Origin: Novosphingobium endophyticum
GTDB taxonomy: Bacteria > Pseudomonadota > Alphaproteobacteria > Sphingomonadales > Sphingomonadaceae
Reading direction: 5' to 3'
NCBI RefSeq assembly: GCF_014640675.1
Contig: NZ_BMHK01000017.1
Location: forward strand, 26,218-90,217
DNA length: 64,000 bases
The notes beneath the pieces are model-generated. The model saw nothing but the letters and a program-made list of their open reading frames with translations, had not been told where the DNA came from and did not search any database. The position numbers and the translations under genes are program-made. This document shows, one piece after another, positions 26,563 to 35,720 of this stretch; position 1 is the first letter of the stretch, and every line of letters begins with the position of its first letter.

Positions 26563-28377
26563 TCACAGCCCCGCCACTTCCAGCATGGCCGAGCCGCCCT
26601 GTTCGGCGCCGCTCGCGTTCACGCGGAACATCGCGAACAGTTCGCGCCCCATGCCCATCTCGGCAGCAGGTGCCGGGGCGGGATCGCGGCTTGCGAGATC
26701 GGCCGTGGTCGAGAGCGAGCCATCCTCGGCGGAGAGGCGCACGAGGTCGCCGTCGCGCAGACAGGCCAGAGGCCCGCCTCCCAGCGCCTCGGGGGTGACG
26801 TGGATCGCCGCCGGCACCTTGCCCGAAGCGCCCGACATGCGCCCGTCGGTGACGAGCGCGACCTTGTGGCCCCGGTCCTGCAGCACGCCGAGCGGCGGGG
26901 TGAGCTTGTGCAGTTCGGGCATGCCGTTGGCGCGCGGACCCTGGAAGCGCACGACGACGACCACGTCCTTGTCGAGTTCTCCCGCCTTGAATGCATTGGC
27001 GACGGCTTCCTGCGTATCGAAGACGCGGCACGGCGCCTCGACGGTCCAGCGCTCCTTGTCGACAGCCGAGGTCTTGAAGGTGGCGCGGCCGAGATTGCCG
27101 GACACGAGGCGCATGCCGCCGTCGGGCAGGAACGGATCGGAGACGCTGCGCAGCATGGTCTCGTCGCCGCTGACCGTCGGTGCCGAGGTCCATGCCATGG
27201 CATCGTCCATCAGCGCGGGCTCCTGCGCATAATCGCGCATGCCGCCTTCGGAGACCGTGAGCACGTCGGCGTGGGCAAGACCGGCATCGAGCAGTTCGCG
27301 CACCACCCAGGCCATGCCGCCGGCGGCGTGGAAATGGTTCACGTCGCCCGAGCCGTTGGGATAGACGCGGGTGATGAGCGGTACGACCGAGGAGAGTTCG
27401 TCGAAGTCCTCCCAGTCGATCACGATGCCCGCCGCGCGCGCCATGGCGGGCAGGTGGATCGCGTGGTTGGTCGAGCCACCGGTGGCGAGCAGGCCGACCA
27501 AGGCGTTGACGATGGCCTTCTCGTCTACGAGGCGTGCCATCGGGCGAAAGTCATTGCTCTTGCGGCCGATCGCGGCGAGCCGGTGCACGGCCGCGCGCGT
27601 CAGCGCCTGGCGCAGCGGCGTGCCGGGCGGCACGAAGGCAGCGCCGGGCATGTGCAGCCCCATCATCTCCATCATCATCTGGTTGGAGTTGGCGGTGCCG
27701 TAGAAGGTGCAGGTTCCGGCCGAGTGATAGCTGGCGCTCTCGCTGGCGAGCAGGTCCTCGCGTGTGGCCTTGCCTTCGGCGTAGAGCTGGCGGGTCTTCT
27801 GCTTCTCCTTGTTGGAGATGCCCGTCGGCATCGGGCCGGAAGGAATGAACACGGCCGGCAGGTGGCCGAAGCGCAGCGCGCCGATCACCAGGCCGGGGAC
27901 GATCTTGTCGCAGATGCCGAGCAGTGCCACGCCGTCGAACATCGCATGGCTGAGCGCGATCGCGGTGGAGAGCGCAATGGTGTCGCGGCTGAAGAGCGAC
28001 AGCTCCATGCCGTCGAAACCTTGCGTCACGCCGTCGCACATCGCCGGAACCCCGCCGGCGACTTGCGCCGTCGCGCCCACTTCGCGGGCGAAGAGCTTCA
28101 TCTGCTCCGGGTAGCGACCGTAGGGCTGGTGGGCGCTGAGCATGTCATTGTAGGCGGTGACTACACCGATGTTGAAGGCACCGCCGGTGGCGATGGCGCT
28201 CTTGTCCTCACCTGATGCCGCAAACCCGTGGGCGAGGTTCGAGCATGACAGGAAGCTGCGGTCCGAATGGCGCCCGGCCTCGCGCTCGACGAGTGAGAGA
28301 TAGCGGGCGCGGCTGTCTTTGGACCGTTCGATGATGCGGTCCGTCACGCGGGCCACCACGGGTGCGAGATTGCTCAT
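26563..28377 (-). CDS. edd: Phosphogluconate dehydratase
   Basis: A 604-residue Fe-S dehydratase (IlvD/Edd family) that turns 6-phosphogluconate into KDPG. Cluster-binding cysteines lie in [20 protein letters not shown] and [15 protein letters not shown], and the length matches Edd rather than IlvD. It is 90 bp downstream of zwf. The gap to glk holds a palindromic repeat (copy C), which may give different stability to the two halves of the operon mRNA. Confidence 0.96.
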   Translation of the reverse strand: MSNLAPVVARVTDRIIERSKDSRARYLSLVEREAGRHSDRSFLSCSNLAHGFAASGEDKSAIATGGAFNIGVVTAYNDMLSAHQPYGRYPEQMKLFAREVGATAQVAGGVPAMCDGVTQGFDGMELSLFSRDTIALSTAIALSHAMFDGVALLGICDKIVPGLVIGALRFGHLPAVFIPSGPMPTGISNKEKQKTRQLYAEGKATREDLLASESASYHSAGTCTFYGTANSNQMMMEMMGLHMPGAAFVPPGTPLRQALTRAAVHRLAAIGRKSNDFRPMARLVDEKAIVNALVGLLATGGSTNHAIHLPAMARAAGIVIDWEDFDELSSVVPLITRVYPNGSGDVNHFHAAGGMAWVVRELLDAGLAHADVLTVSEGGMRDYAQEPALMDDAMAWTSAPTVSGDETMLRSVSDPFLPDGGMRLVSGNLGRATFKTSAVDKERWTVEAPCRVFDTQEAVANAFKAGELDKDVVVVVRFQGPRANGMPELHKLTPPLGVLQDRGHKVALVTDGRMSGASGKVPAAIHVTPEALGGGPLACLRDGDLVRLSAEDGSLSTTADLASRDPAPAPAAEMGMGRELFAMFRVNASGAEQGGSAMLEVAGL

Positions 28378-28467
28378 TCTTCCACTCCTGATCCTGGGCC
28401 GTACTCCTCTCCTCCAAGAGCTGGATCCCGTCGGGCCTCGCGGCCCACTGTAGATTTAGGTGCCGTT

Positions 28468-29907
28468 CTACTCGTGCCAGGTCACTCCGTCACGCTCTGC
28501 AAGGGCGATGGCGGCGGACGGCCCCCAGCTTCCCGACGTATAAGTCCTGGGCTCGATGTCCTGTTCCTCCCAGCCGGCGCGGATCGCGTCGATCCATTCC
28601 CACTGGGCTTCCACCTCGTCGCGGCGCACGAACAGCGTCTGGTCGCCCTCGATCAGGTCGAGCAGCAGGCGTTCGTAGGCGATGCGCCGCTGCGGGCCGG
28701 CGAAAGCGTCGGGCATGGTGATCGCCAGCGGCACGCTGCGCAGGCCGATCCCGTCGCGGTCTAGCCCCGGAACCTTGGCCATCAGCGAAAGCGTGATGTT
28801 CTCTTCGGGCTGGATGCCGATGACGAGCCGGTTCGGCACCGTCCTGGCGCCGCGCCCCTGAAAGATCGAGTGCGGCACGTCGCGGAACTGGACCACGATC
28901 TCGGTTGTGCGCCGGGGCAGGCGCTTGCCCGTGCGCAAGTAGAAAGGCACGCCCCGCCAGCGCCAGTTGTCGATATGCGCCTTGATCGCCACGAATGTCT
29001 CGGTGCTGGAATCCTTGCCCAGTTCCTCGTCATAGCCGGGCACCGCCTGGCCGCCGATGGCGCCGGCACGGTACTGGCCGGTGACGGTCTCGCCCGCGTC
29101 GACCTTGCGCAAGGAGCGCAGCACCTTGACCTTCTCGTCGCGCACGTTGGTGGCATCGTAGGAGACCGGCGGCTCCATCGCCACGAGCGCGAGAAGCTGC
29201 AGCATGTGGTTCTGCACCATGTCGCGCAGCGCGCCGGCATCGTCGTAGAAGGCCACGCGGCCTTCGAGGCCGACCGTCTCGGCGACGGTGATCTGGACAT
29301 GGTCGATATGCGCCGCGTTCCACAGCGGCTCGAACATCAGGTTGGCAAAGCGCAGCGCCAGCAGGTTCTGGACCGTTTCCTTGCCGAGATAATGGTCGAT
29401 CCGGTAGATGCGCTCTTCCGGAAAGGCCGTCGCCACCGCGTCGTTGATGACGCAGCTCGACGCAAGATCGATGCCGAGCGGCTTTTCCAGGCCGATGCGC
29501 ACCTTGCTGCCGGCAAGCCCGCTCTGCTCAAGCCCGTGGATGGTCGGCTCGAACAGGCTCGGTGCGGTCGAAAGAAAGATCGACAGTCCTTGTCTGGGCT
29601 CGCCGACCTTCTCCGCCAGGGCCTTGAAACCCTCGATCTTGTTCGCGTCGAGCGGTTGATAGCTCAGCCGGTTGAGGAACGTCGCCATCCCGCCGCGCCG
29701 ATCGGCCGGCAGGAACTGTTCGAGCGACTGGCGCGCGAAGTCTCGGAAACCCTGATCGTCCATGTCCGAGCGGGCCGTGCCGATGATCTCGATGCACGGG
29801 TCGAGCAACTGCTCGGCATCCAGCGCACAGAGCGAAGGCAGCAGCATACGCCTGGCAAGATCGCCCGTGGCGCCAAACAGCAACAGGCGATCGGAAGTGA
29901 ATTTCAT
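28468..29907 (-). CDS. zwf: Glucose-6-phosphate 1-dehydrogenase
   Basis: A 479-residue enzyme that oxidises glucose-6-phosphate to 6-phosphogluconolactone. The dinucleotide motif GATGDLARR is near residues 12-20, and the substrate motif RIDHYLGK at 169-176 contains the substrate Lys and catalytic His; EKPLG precedes it. The chosen ATG gives the normal length. It is the first gene of zwf-edd-glk-eda-(PEPC-like). A 6-phosphogluconolactonase gene, often found in such operons, is not seen here. Confidence 0.96.
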   Translation of the reverse strand: MKFTSDRLLLFGATGDLARRMLLPSLCALDAEQLLDPCIEIIGTARSDMDDQGFRDFARQSLEQFLPADRRGGMATFLNRLSYQPLDANKIEGFKALAEKVGEPRQGLSIFLSTAPSLFEPTIHGLEQSGLAGSKVRIGLEKPLGIDLASSCVINDAVATAFPEERIYRIDHYLGKETVQNLLALRFANLMFEPLWNAAHIDHVQITVAETVGLEGRVAFYDDAGALRDMVQNHMLQLLALVAMEPPVSYDATNVRDEKVKVLRSLRKVDAGETVTGQYRAGAIGGQAVPGYDEELGKDSSTETFVAIKAHIDNWRWRGVPFYLRTGKRLPRRTTEIVVQFRDVPHSIFQGRGARTVPNRLVIGIQPEENITLSLMAKVPGLDRDGIGLRSVPLAITMPDAFAGPQRRIAYERLLLDLIEGDQTLFVRRDEVEAQWEWIDAIRAGWEEQDIEPRTYTSGSWGPSAAIALAERDGVTWHE

Positions 29908-30191
29908 GGTGCGGGCGATTCCATCATCGGCAGGACGCGCCCGGCGGGACGCGAGGTACAGCGAAAGGCCCGGCCTCTCGCACATGCGGCATATCAAGTG
30001 TGAAGCGTTGGCGCTAGCGTGCTGACATAGGACTTCCTGAAACCTGAAAGCCGGACTGTTGACGGAATGGCCCGCGAAATAGGGCAAATCTTTGCGGTTC
30101 GGCAAGCCTGCAATATCTTTGTCTTCGGATTTTCGTACAATGTCCGACGGGCCACGTTCATCGTCGAGGCCGGAACAAGGAGACCGCATAC

Positions 30192-31190
30192 ATGGCCGTT
30201 GAGGGTGTCAATCTCCTCGAGCATATTCAGACGCCGGCGCTCGTCGTGGCGCGCGGTCAGGTCCGGTTTGCCAATTCGGCTGCGAAGGTGCTGCTGGGCG
30301 CGCACATCGTCGCGCAGGACGTGCGCATCGCCATCCGCGATCCGAAGGCGGTCGCCGCCATCCTGAGCGACAAGGGCGGGACGGCGCGGGTGACCGGACT
30401 GTCGACGGGGGGCAGCGTCTGGGAAGTCGACTGTCAGGTGGTCGGCCCCCACGAACGCCTCGTGAGCCTCTACGATCTGTCGGAGCGGGTCAGCGTGGCA
30501 AAGTCCCATGCCGATTTCGTCGCGAATGCCAGTCACGAACTGCGCACGCCGCTCGCCAACGTGCTCGGCTACGTCGAGACGCTGATGAATCCCAAGGCCG
30601 GCGGCGACGAGGGGGTGCGGATGCGTTTCCTGGGGACGATCCGGCACGAGGCGCAGCGCATGCAGGCGCTGATCTCCGATCTCATGTCGCTGTCGCGGAT
30701 CGAGGCCCTCAAGCACGAGGCGCCCGCCGGACAGGTCGACATGGTGCCCCTGGCGCAGGAGATCGCGGGTGAATTCCGCACCGGCGGTGAGGTCACGGTG
30801 AAAGCCAACTGCGCAAGCGCTGAGATCGCCGGGGATCGCGGGCAGATCGGGCAGGTCCTGCGCAATCTCGTCGACAATGCTGTCAAGTACGGCAAGCCGG
30901 GCGGGCCGGTCCGGGTTTCGATCGAGGCGGCGGAAACCGGCTGGGTGCTCACGGAGGTCAGCGACGAAGGCGAGGGCATTCCGCCCGAGCATCTTCCGCG
31001 CGTGACGGAGCGCTTCTATCGCGCCGACACCAGCCGCAGCCGCGCTGCCGGCGGCACCGGTCTCGGCCTGTCGATCGTCAAGCACATCGTCGAACGGCAT
31101 CGCGGGCGCTTCGATATAGACAGCCGCCCCGGCGAGGGGACCACCGCCTCGATAATGCTGCCGCTTCGTGAACGCGCGGCGGCAGAGTGA
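30192..31190 (+). CDS. phoR: PhoR-like sensor histidine kinase without a visible membrane segment
   Basis: A 332-residue histidine kinase. Residues about 5-100 resemble a PAS-type sensor. HisKA carries the phospho-His H115 in NASHELRTPLANVLGY, and the ATPase domain has NLVDNAVKYG (N box), VSDEGEGI (G1) and GGTGLGLSIVKHIV (G2). A strong AAGGAG precedes the ATG. PhoR proteins normally have an N-terminal membrane anchor, and none is seen here. It probably pairs with PhoB, whose gene lies 8 kb away beyond two porins and pst. PhoR identity rests on HisKA resemblance and context. Confidence 0.85.
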   Translation: MAVEGVNLLEHIQTPALVVARGQVRFANSAAKVLLGAHIVAQDVRIAIRDPKAVAAILSDKGGTARVTGLSTGGSVWEVDCQVVGPHERLVSLYDLSERVSVAKSHADFVANASHELRTPLANVLGYVETLMNPKAGGDEGVRMRFLGTIRHEAQRMQALISDLMSLSRIEALKHEAPAGQVDMVPLAQEIAGEFRTGGEVTVKANCASAEIAGDRGQIGQVLRNLVDNAVKYGKPGGPVRVSIEAAETGWVLTEVSDEGEGIPPEHLPRVTERFYRADTSRSRAAGGTGLGLSIVKHIVERHRGRFDIDSRPGEGTTASIMLPLRERAAAE

Positions 31191-31221
31191 GGCGGCGGCC
31201 GAGTGAGGCTTTGCATCACAT

Positions 31222-32637
31222 TCAGAAGTCCAGTTCGAAACGGGTGCCGACGACCCGCACGTCGTACCCGGTGGAACCGGAGGGCAGCGCGATCGCTCCA
31301 TCATAGGAAAGCAGAGCGTAGTTGAGGTTGAAGCGCAGGTACTGGATCGGTGACCAGACCAGTCCGACTATATAACCGTTCTGTTTTCCGCCGCGGATGT
31401 CCCGGCTGTCCAGATCGAGATAGTCATAGCGCAGATTGACCTGGATCGATCCCGCGCCGCCCTTGCCGATGGGACGAGCCGGTGCAGCGGATGTGAAGAT
31501 GCCTTCCTTGTACCCGCGGCTGTCTCCCGGCGTGAGGAAGTAACCCACTTCCGCGTAGCCGCCTCGAAATGTGACCGACGGCAATCCGACCCGCTCGGCG
31601 CGAAGGGCGTGTACCTCTGCGGCCCCGTGCCACCGGCCCGAAATAGCCGCGAGTTCGAGGCCGTAATGCATTTCCGTCTCGACGTTCAGCGAAGGCGTGC
31701 CGATCAGGCGCGTGTTCGTGGAATGGACGAAGGGGCGTTGGCGGTAGCGCGTGCCGGCATCGACAAGCCGGCCCAGCCGCCGCCAGTGCGCCGAACCACC
31801 GAAGTGGAGCTGCGTCCTGCCGATACGGGGTGCGTAAACCAGTCTGCCGTCGAAGCTGTAGCTGTTGTTCTCGTCGCCCCCCGAAGGACCGTCGCTGTCG
31901 TTGGCGAGCGCACCGACATCGTCGGTAAAGACGCCGAACTGGGCGAGCCATGGGCCGCTCGCATAGCCCGCGGAAATGCCGAGCCGCCGTTCGAAGTTGA
32001 ACGCGTCGGTAAACGCTGCGCGCTCCATGACGCTGCCGGTGGTATCGCCGGTAAGTTCGTCGAGCGACTGGAAGGCGTTGTGATTGCCCAGCCGCACCTG
32101 CCATGATCCGGCGTTATAGCTGACGAATGTGTCGACGAGATCGACACTGTTGTCCGAGAGCTCCAGTTCCAGCTTGTAGGAGAAGCCCGAGCCCACGCTG
32201 CCTTCCCCGCCAAGGCGGATGCGCCGCATCTCGTTCGAGAATCCCAGCCCCGGATCTTCGATGCCGTCTGGCGAGGAGACATGGTTGGCGTCGGCCTGAA
32301 TGCGGCCCTTCACCTTGAACTGCTTGTCGCCCTGCGCGAAGCGGGGGCTGCCTTTCCATGTTATGTCCACGCCGTCCGGCTTCGTCGGAGGTGTGGCCGG
32401 GCCAGCCTTCGCAATCGCGCCAGCAGCTTTCCCGATGTCGCGGTCGTCGGACGGGGACACGGCCGGCGCCGGGTCCGCCTGCAATCGACTTTCGATCGCT
32501 TCAAGCCTGGCCCGCAGCGCCCTGATTTCCGCCCGCATCTGTTCGGCTTCCGCTTCACTCACGGACTGCGCGGCCACTGGTGTTGTCCAGACTACGAGGG
32601 CGACGGCCAAACTTGTCGAGGCCAGGAGAGGGCGCAT
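31222..32637 (-). CDS. OprP/OprO-type phosphate-selective porin
   Basis: A 471-residue outer-membrane porin of the phosphate-selective O/P family. A signal peptide (STSLAVALVVWTTPVAAQS, cleavage near residue 24) is followed by a coiled coil (about 27-60, SEAEAEQMRAEIRALRARLEAIE), a feature of trimeric OprP-like porins. A beta-barrel rich in alternating aromatic residues ends in terminal Phe (RFELDF). It is divergent from a paralogous porin at 32994, and a Pho-box-like array lies 53 bp upstream of its start. It should admit phosphate or polyphosphate under phosphate limitation; specificity is inferred. Confidence 0.9.
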   Translation of the reverse strand: MRPLLASTSLAVALVVWTTPVAAQSVSEAEAEQMRAEIRALRARLEAIESRLQADPAPAVSPSDDRDIGKAAGAIAKAGPATPPTKPDGVDITWKGSPRFAQGDKQFKVKGRIQADANHVSSPDGIEDPGLGFSNEMRRIRLGGEGSVGSGFSYKLELELSDNSVDLVDTFVSYNAGSWQVRLGNHNAFQSLDELTGDTTGSVMERAAFTDAFNFERRLGISAGYASGPWLAQFGVFTDDVGALANDSDGPSGGDENNSYSFDGRLVYAPRIGRTQLHFGGSAHWRRLGRLVDAGTRYRQRPFVHSTNTRLIGTPSLNVETEMHYGLELAAISGRWHGAAEVHALRAERVGLPSVTFRGGYAEVGYFLTPGDSRGYKEGIFTSAAPARPIGKGGAGSIQVNLRYDYLDLDSRDIRGGKQNGYIVGLVWSPIQYLRFNLNYALLSYDGAIALPSGSTGYDVRVVGTRFELDF

Positions 32638-32689
32638 GGTTTCTTACTCCGCAAGTATTACCGGTACGAATTCGCCCGGGGGCTTGCAG

Positions 32690-32722
32690 CGCTTATGACT
32701 GTTAAATGACGTTTTGGTGACG
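32690..32722 (-). promoter_or_regulatory. Pho-box-like array for the minus-strand porin
   Basis: Read on the minus strand there are three 11-bp repeats starting at 32722, 32711 and 32700, with cores GTCAC, GTCAT and GTCAT and A/T-rich spacers (CAAAA, TTAAC). This 11-bp rhythm is the hallmark of PhoB sites. It lies 53-85 bases upstream of the porin start. Confidence 0.7.
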
Positions 32723-32917
32723 AACGTGACGGCTGAGAACCATATGGCCCAAAACGTCTCCACGAGGGTGACATCATACGTTCCTATGTTCTCATTAATA
32801 TCAATTTCATTTGGAAACAGTTCGACATGAATTAGAAACAATTGTGAACTGGCGCGGACGTGTCGGAGCCACGGGAGTTGGCGGATTTCCGACATCTAGG
32901 CGGATGTGCGAAGCACG

Positions 32918-32950
32918 CTGTCACGAAACAGAAATATTCCGGTCATAGAG
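32918..32950 (+). promoter_or_regulatory. Pho-box-like array for the plus-strand porin
   Basis: CTGTCACGAAA at 32918 and CGGTCATAGAG at 32940 are spaced 22 bp apart (two PhoB repeat lengths), with a weak middle unit at 32929. It lies 44-76 bases upstream of the GTG start of the porin at 32994. Confidence 0.6.
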
Positions 32951-32993
32951 CCGTCCGCATTGTGCAATCAAAGGTTCATGGAAGGATGGGTCA

Positions 32994-34397
32994 GTGAAAA
33001 AATTTCGGGCAGCTTCGGTCGTTGCCGTAGCGGTGGCCACCGGCTGGGCGCTTCCCGCCCAGGCTCAGGTGAGCGATTCGGCGGCGGTGCTGCAGGAACT
33101 GCGCGACATGCGCGCCAAAATGGAGACGATGGCGCAGCGGATCGAGACGCTCGAGACCGAACTGGCCAGTGCCAATGCCAAGGCTGATGCCGCGGCGCAG
33201 GTCGCGCGGAACGCGACGACGACCGCCGTTGCCGCGCAGGAAGCGGCCGGCAAGGCCCAGCCGGCGAAAGTGGCGTGGAAGGGCGCGCCGCAGTTCAGCA
33301 ATGACGAGGGCTGGAGCTTCAAGCCGCGCGGCCGCCTGCAGGTGGACGTCGCCGGCATCGACGCGCCGAATGACCTTTCGGGCGGTGTCAATGACCGGCT
33401 CGGCACGGGCGTCGAACTGCGCCGCGCCTATATCGGCTTTGACGGCACGATCCCGGGCGGCTTCGGCTATCGGGTAGAGGCGGATATCGCCGGTTCGGAC
33501 GTGTCGCTGACCGACCTCTATCTCACCTACAAGGCCAACAGGAACGTGACCCTGGCGGTCGGCCACCAGAAGCCGTTCTGGGGCCTCGAGGAAATGACGT
33601 CGGACCTCTTCACCTCGACGATGGAACGCGCGGCCTTCAGCCAGGCCTTCGGTTTCGAGCGCCGCGTCGGTGCCAGCGTCCAGTATTCGGGCAAGAGCCT
33701 CCTCGTGCAGGGCGGCGTCTTCGCCGATGACGCATCGAGCCTCAACACCGATACGAACAAGAGCTGGAGCGTCGACGGGCGCGTCGTGTTCATGCCGAAG
33801 CTGGGCGGCGGCATCCTGCATCTCGGTGCGTCCGCGCACTTGCGCGACCTTGGCGGCTCGGTGACGTCGACCCGCTATCGCGCCCGTCCGTTCCTGCACA
33901 CGACGGATGCCCGTCTCGTCGACACCGGCACGATTGGCGCCACCGGCGAACGCAGCTTCGGTCTCGAGGCGGCCTATATCGCGGGACCGTTCCACGCGAC
34001 GCTCGAAGGCCACTCGATGACGGCACGCCGCCCGGGCCTTGCGGACCCGACGTTCAGGGGCGGCTACGCGGAGGTCGGCTACGTGCTGACTGGCGATGAC
34101 ACGGGCTACAAGAACGGCGTCTACGATCGTCTCAAGCCCTCGAAGGGACTCGACGACGGCGGAATCGGCGCGATTCAGGTCAACCTCCGCTACGATCATC
34201 TCGATCTCAACGACGCCGGCATCGTCGGTGGCCGCCAGCAGATGGCGGGTGTCGCGATGGTCTGGGCGCCGGTCGACAACGTGCGATTCGTTGCCAACTA
34301 CGGCCACCTCTGGCTGCGCGACGCGGCAGTCACGGCCGGGGGCGACGACAGCTACGGCGTCGATGCCATGGGTATGCGCGCGCAGTTCGACTTCTGA
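32994..34397 (+). CDS. OprP/OprO-type phosphate-selective porin
   Basis: A 467-residue porin with GTG start (GAAGGAT about 6 bases upstream). The signal peptide MKKFRAASVVAVAVATGWA ends at AQAQ. A long N-terminal coiled coil (QELRDMRAKMETMAQRIETL, about 32-80, then an Ala-rich stretch) precedes the barrel, which ends in terminal Phe (RAQFDF). It shares the EEMTSDLFTSTMERAAFSQ and RGGYAEVGYVLT-like blocks with the divergent porin, so the two are duplicates. A terminator follows at 34470. Probably PhoB-controlled phosphate uptake across the outer membrane. Confidence 0.9.
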   Translation: MKKFRAASVVAVAVATGWALPAQAQVSDSAAVLQELRDMRAKMETMAQRIETLETELASANAKADAAAQVARNATTTAVAAQEAAGKAQPAKVAWKGAPQFSNDEGWSFKPRGRLQVDVAGIDAPNDLSGGVNDRLGTGVELRRAYIGFDGTIPGGFGYRVEADIAGSDVSLTDLYLTYKANRNVTLAVGHQKPFWGLEEMTSDLFTSTMERAAFSQAFGFERRVGASVQYSGKSLLVQGGVFADDASSLNTDTNKSWSVDGRVVFMPKLGGGILHLGASAHLRDLGGSVTSTRYRARPFLHTTDARLVDTGTIGATGERSFGLEAAYIAGPFHATLEGHSMTARRPGLADPTFRGGYAEVGYVLTGDDTGYKNGVYDRLKPSKGLDDGGIGAIQVNLRYDHLDLNDAGIVGGRQQMAGVAMVWAPVDNVRFVANYGHLWLRDAAVTAGGDDSYGVDAMGMRAQFDF

Positions 34398-34469
34398 AGG
34401 CGCGCCACCGGGCGGGACGTGCGCGAATCCCGCCCGGGCTCTTGCAACTCTATCGGCCCACATCTAAAC

Positions 34470-34510
34470 GACCCCTGTCCGGCGCCTGGCCGGGCAGGGG
34501 TCTTCATTTC
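34470..34510 (+). terminator. Rho-independent terminator after the porin gene
   Basis: Arms ACCCCTGtCCGG and CCGGgCAGGGGT form a long stem around a short loop, followed by TCTTCATTT. It lies about 75 bp after the porin stop and separates it from the pst operon promoter. Confidence 0.8.
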
Positions 34511-34578
34511 GGGCGTGAGTGTCGGCAAAACAGTCGAAATCCAAGGTTTTCTCAACAATTTCGCGGGCCAGGCGGCAA

Positions 34579-34611
34579 TGTCACGCCATCGTCATAGAAG
34601 TGTCATCCTAT
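34579..34611 (+). promoter_or_regulatory. Pho box upstream of pstS
   Basis: Three contiguous 11-bp repeats start at 34579, 34590 and 34601 (cores TGTCAC, CGTCAT and TGTCAT). This is the clearest PhoB site in the window, 45 bp before the pstS start. It serves as the local reference for judging the other arrays. Confidence 0.85.
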
Positions 34612-34655
34612 CCCAATAGGGGCGTTCCAGTACTGAAGCCCAAGGGGGTATTGCC

Positions 34656-35702
34656 ATGCATTCGACCAAGTCCTTCATTGTCGCTGCCGTTTCCGTCCTC
34701 GCTCTCACCGCCTGCGGAGGCTCGGGCGGTTCGGGCGCCGGCGCGCGCGATCAGGTCAAGGCCGTCGGTTCTTCGACCGTCTATCCCTTCGCTACCGCTG
34801 TTGCCGAGGCCTATGCCAAGTCCAGCGGTGTGAAGTCGCCGGTCATCGAATCGACCGGCACCGGCGCCGGCATGAAGCTGTTCTGCGCCGGCGTCGGCGC
34901 GCAGCACCCCGATGTCGAGAACGCCTCTCGACGGATGAAGAAGTCCGAGTACGAGCAGTGCCAGCAGAACGGCGTGACCGAAATCGTCGAGGTCCAGGTC
35001 GGCATCGACGGGATCGCCTTTGCCGAGGCGAAGGAAGGTCCGGGCATGAAGCTCACCCCGGTCGATGTCTACAAGGCGATCGCTGCCAATCCATTCGGCA
35101 AGCCCAATACCGCCAGGACCTGGAAGGACGTGAACCCGGCGCTGCCCGACATGCCGATCCTCGTCTACGGCCCGCCGTCGACGTCGGGCACGCGCGACGC
35201 GCTCAAGGAACTGATTCTCGAGGCCGGCTGCAAGACCGACGCGGCGACCAAGGCGCTCAAGGAAACCGACGGCGACAAGTACGAAGCGACTTGCCACGAC
35301 GTCCGTGAGGACGGCCCTTACGTCGATTCCGGCGAGAACGACAACCTGATCGTCCAGAAGATTTCGCAGAATCCGAAGGCCGTGGGCGTGTTCGGCTTCT
35401 CGTTCCTCGAAGAGAACGCCAATTCGCTGAAGGGCATTCCGATGTCCGATGTCGAGCCAACCTACGAGACGATCTCGAATTTCAGCTACCCCGGTGCCCG
35501 TCCGCTCTACATCTACGTCAAGAAGCAGCACCTCGGCCCGATCCCCGGCCTCAAGGGCTATGTCGAGGAATGGGCGAAGTCCTGGGGTCCCGATGGCTAT
35601 CTGAAGGCCAAGGGAATGGTGATCTCGCCCGATGACGTGAGGGCCAGGAACGCGGAAGTCGTCGCCAACATGACTCCGCTCGATCCCTCCGTGCTGAAGT
35701 AA
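34656..35702 (+). CDS. pstS: Phosphate ABC transporter substrate-binding protein
   Basis: A 348-residue periplasmic phosphate-binding protein. It has a signal peptide with a possible lipobox (ALTAC, Cys20), the phosphate-binding GSSTVYPF near residue 37, and the later STSGTRDALKEL. It delivers phosphate to PstCAB. A triple Pho box precedes it and pstC follows 18 bp after, so it heads the pstSCAB-phoU-phoB operon. It is of the longer PstS type common in alphaproteobacteria. Confidence 0.97.
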   Translation: MHSTKSFIVAAVSVLALTACGGSGGSGAGARDQVKAVGSSTVYPFATAVAEAYAKSSGVKSPVIESTGTGAGMKLFCAGVGAQHPDVENASRRMKKSEYEQCQQNGVTEIVEVQVGIDGIAFAEAKEGPGMKLTPVDVYKAIAANPFGKPNTARTWKDVNPALPDMPILVYGPPSTSGTRDALKELILEAGCKTDAATKALKETDGDKYEATCHDVREDGPYVDSGENDNLIVQKISQNPKAVGVFGFSFLEENANSLKGIPMSDVEPTYETISNFSYPGARPLYIYVKKQHLGPIPGLKGYVEEWAKSWGPDGYLKAKGMVISPDDVRARNAEVVANMTPLDPSVLK

Positions 35703-35720
35703 GGACGCAGACGGCCAACA

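Larger units (their letters stand above)
32638..32993. other. Divergent porin promoter region
   Basis: This 356-bp region between the two divergent porin genes contains no supported gene. It is more AT-rich than its surroundings and carries one Pho-box-like array on each side (listed separately), one per porin. Confidence 0.7.

Noticed and set aside
30060..30191. A possible Pho box before the PhoR-like gene
   Set aside because: Only loosely related CTG-type words are present and the 11-bp rhythm is poor.
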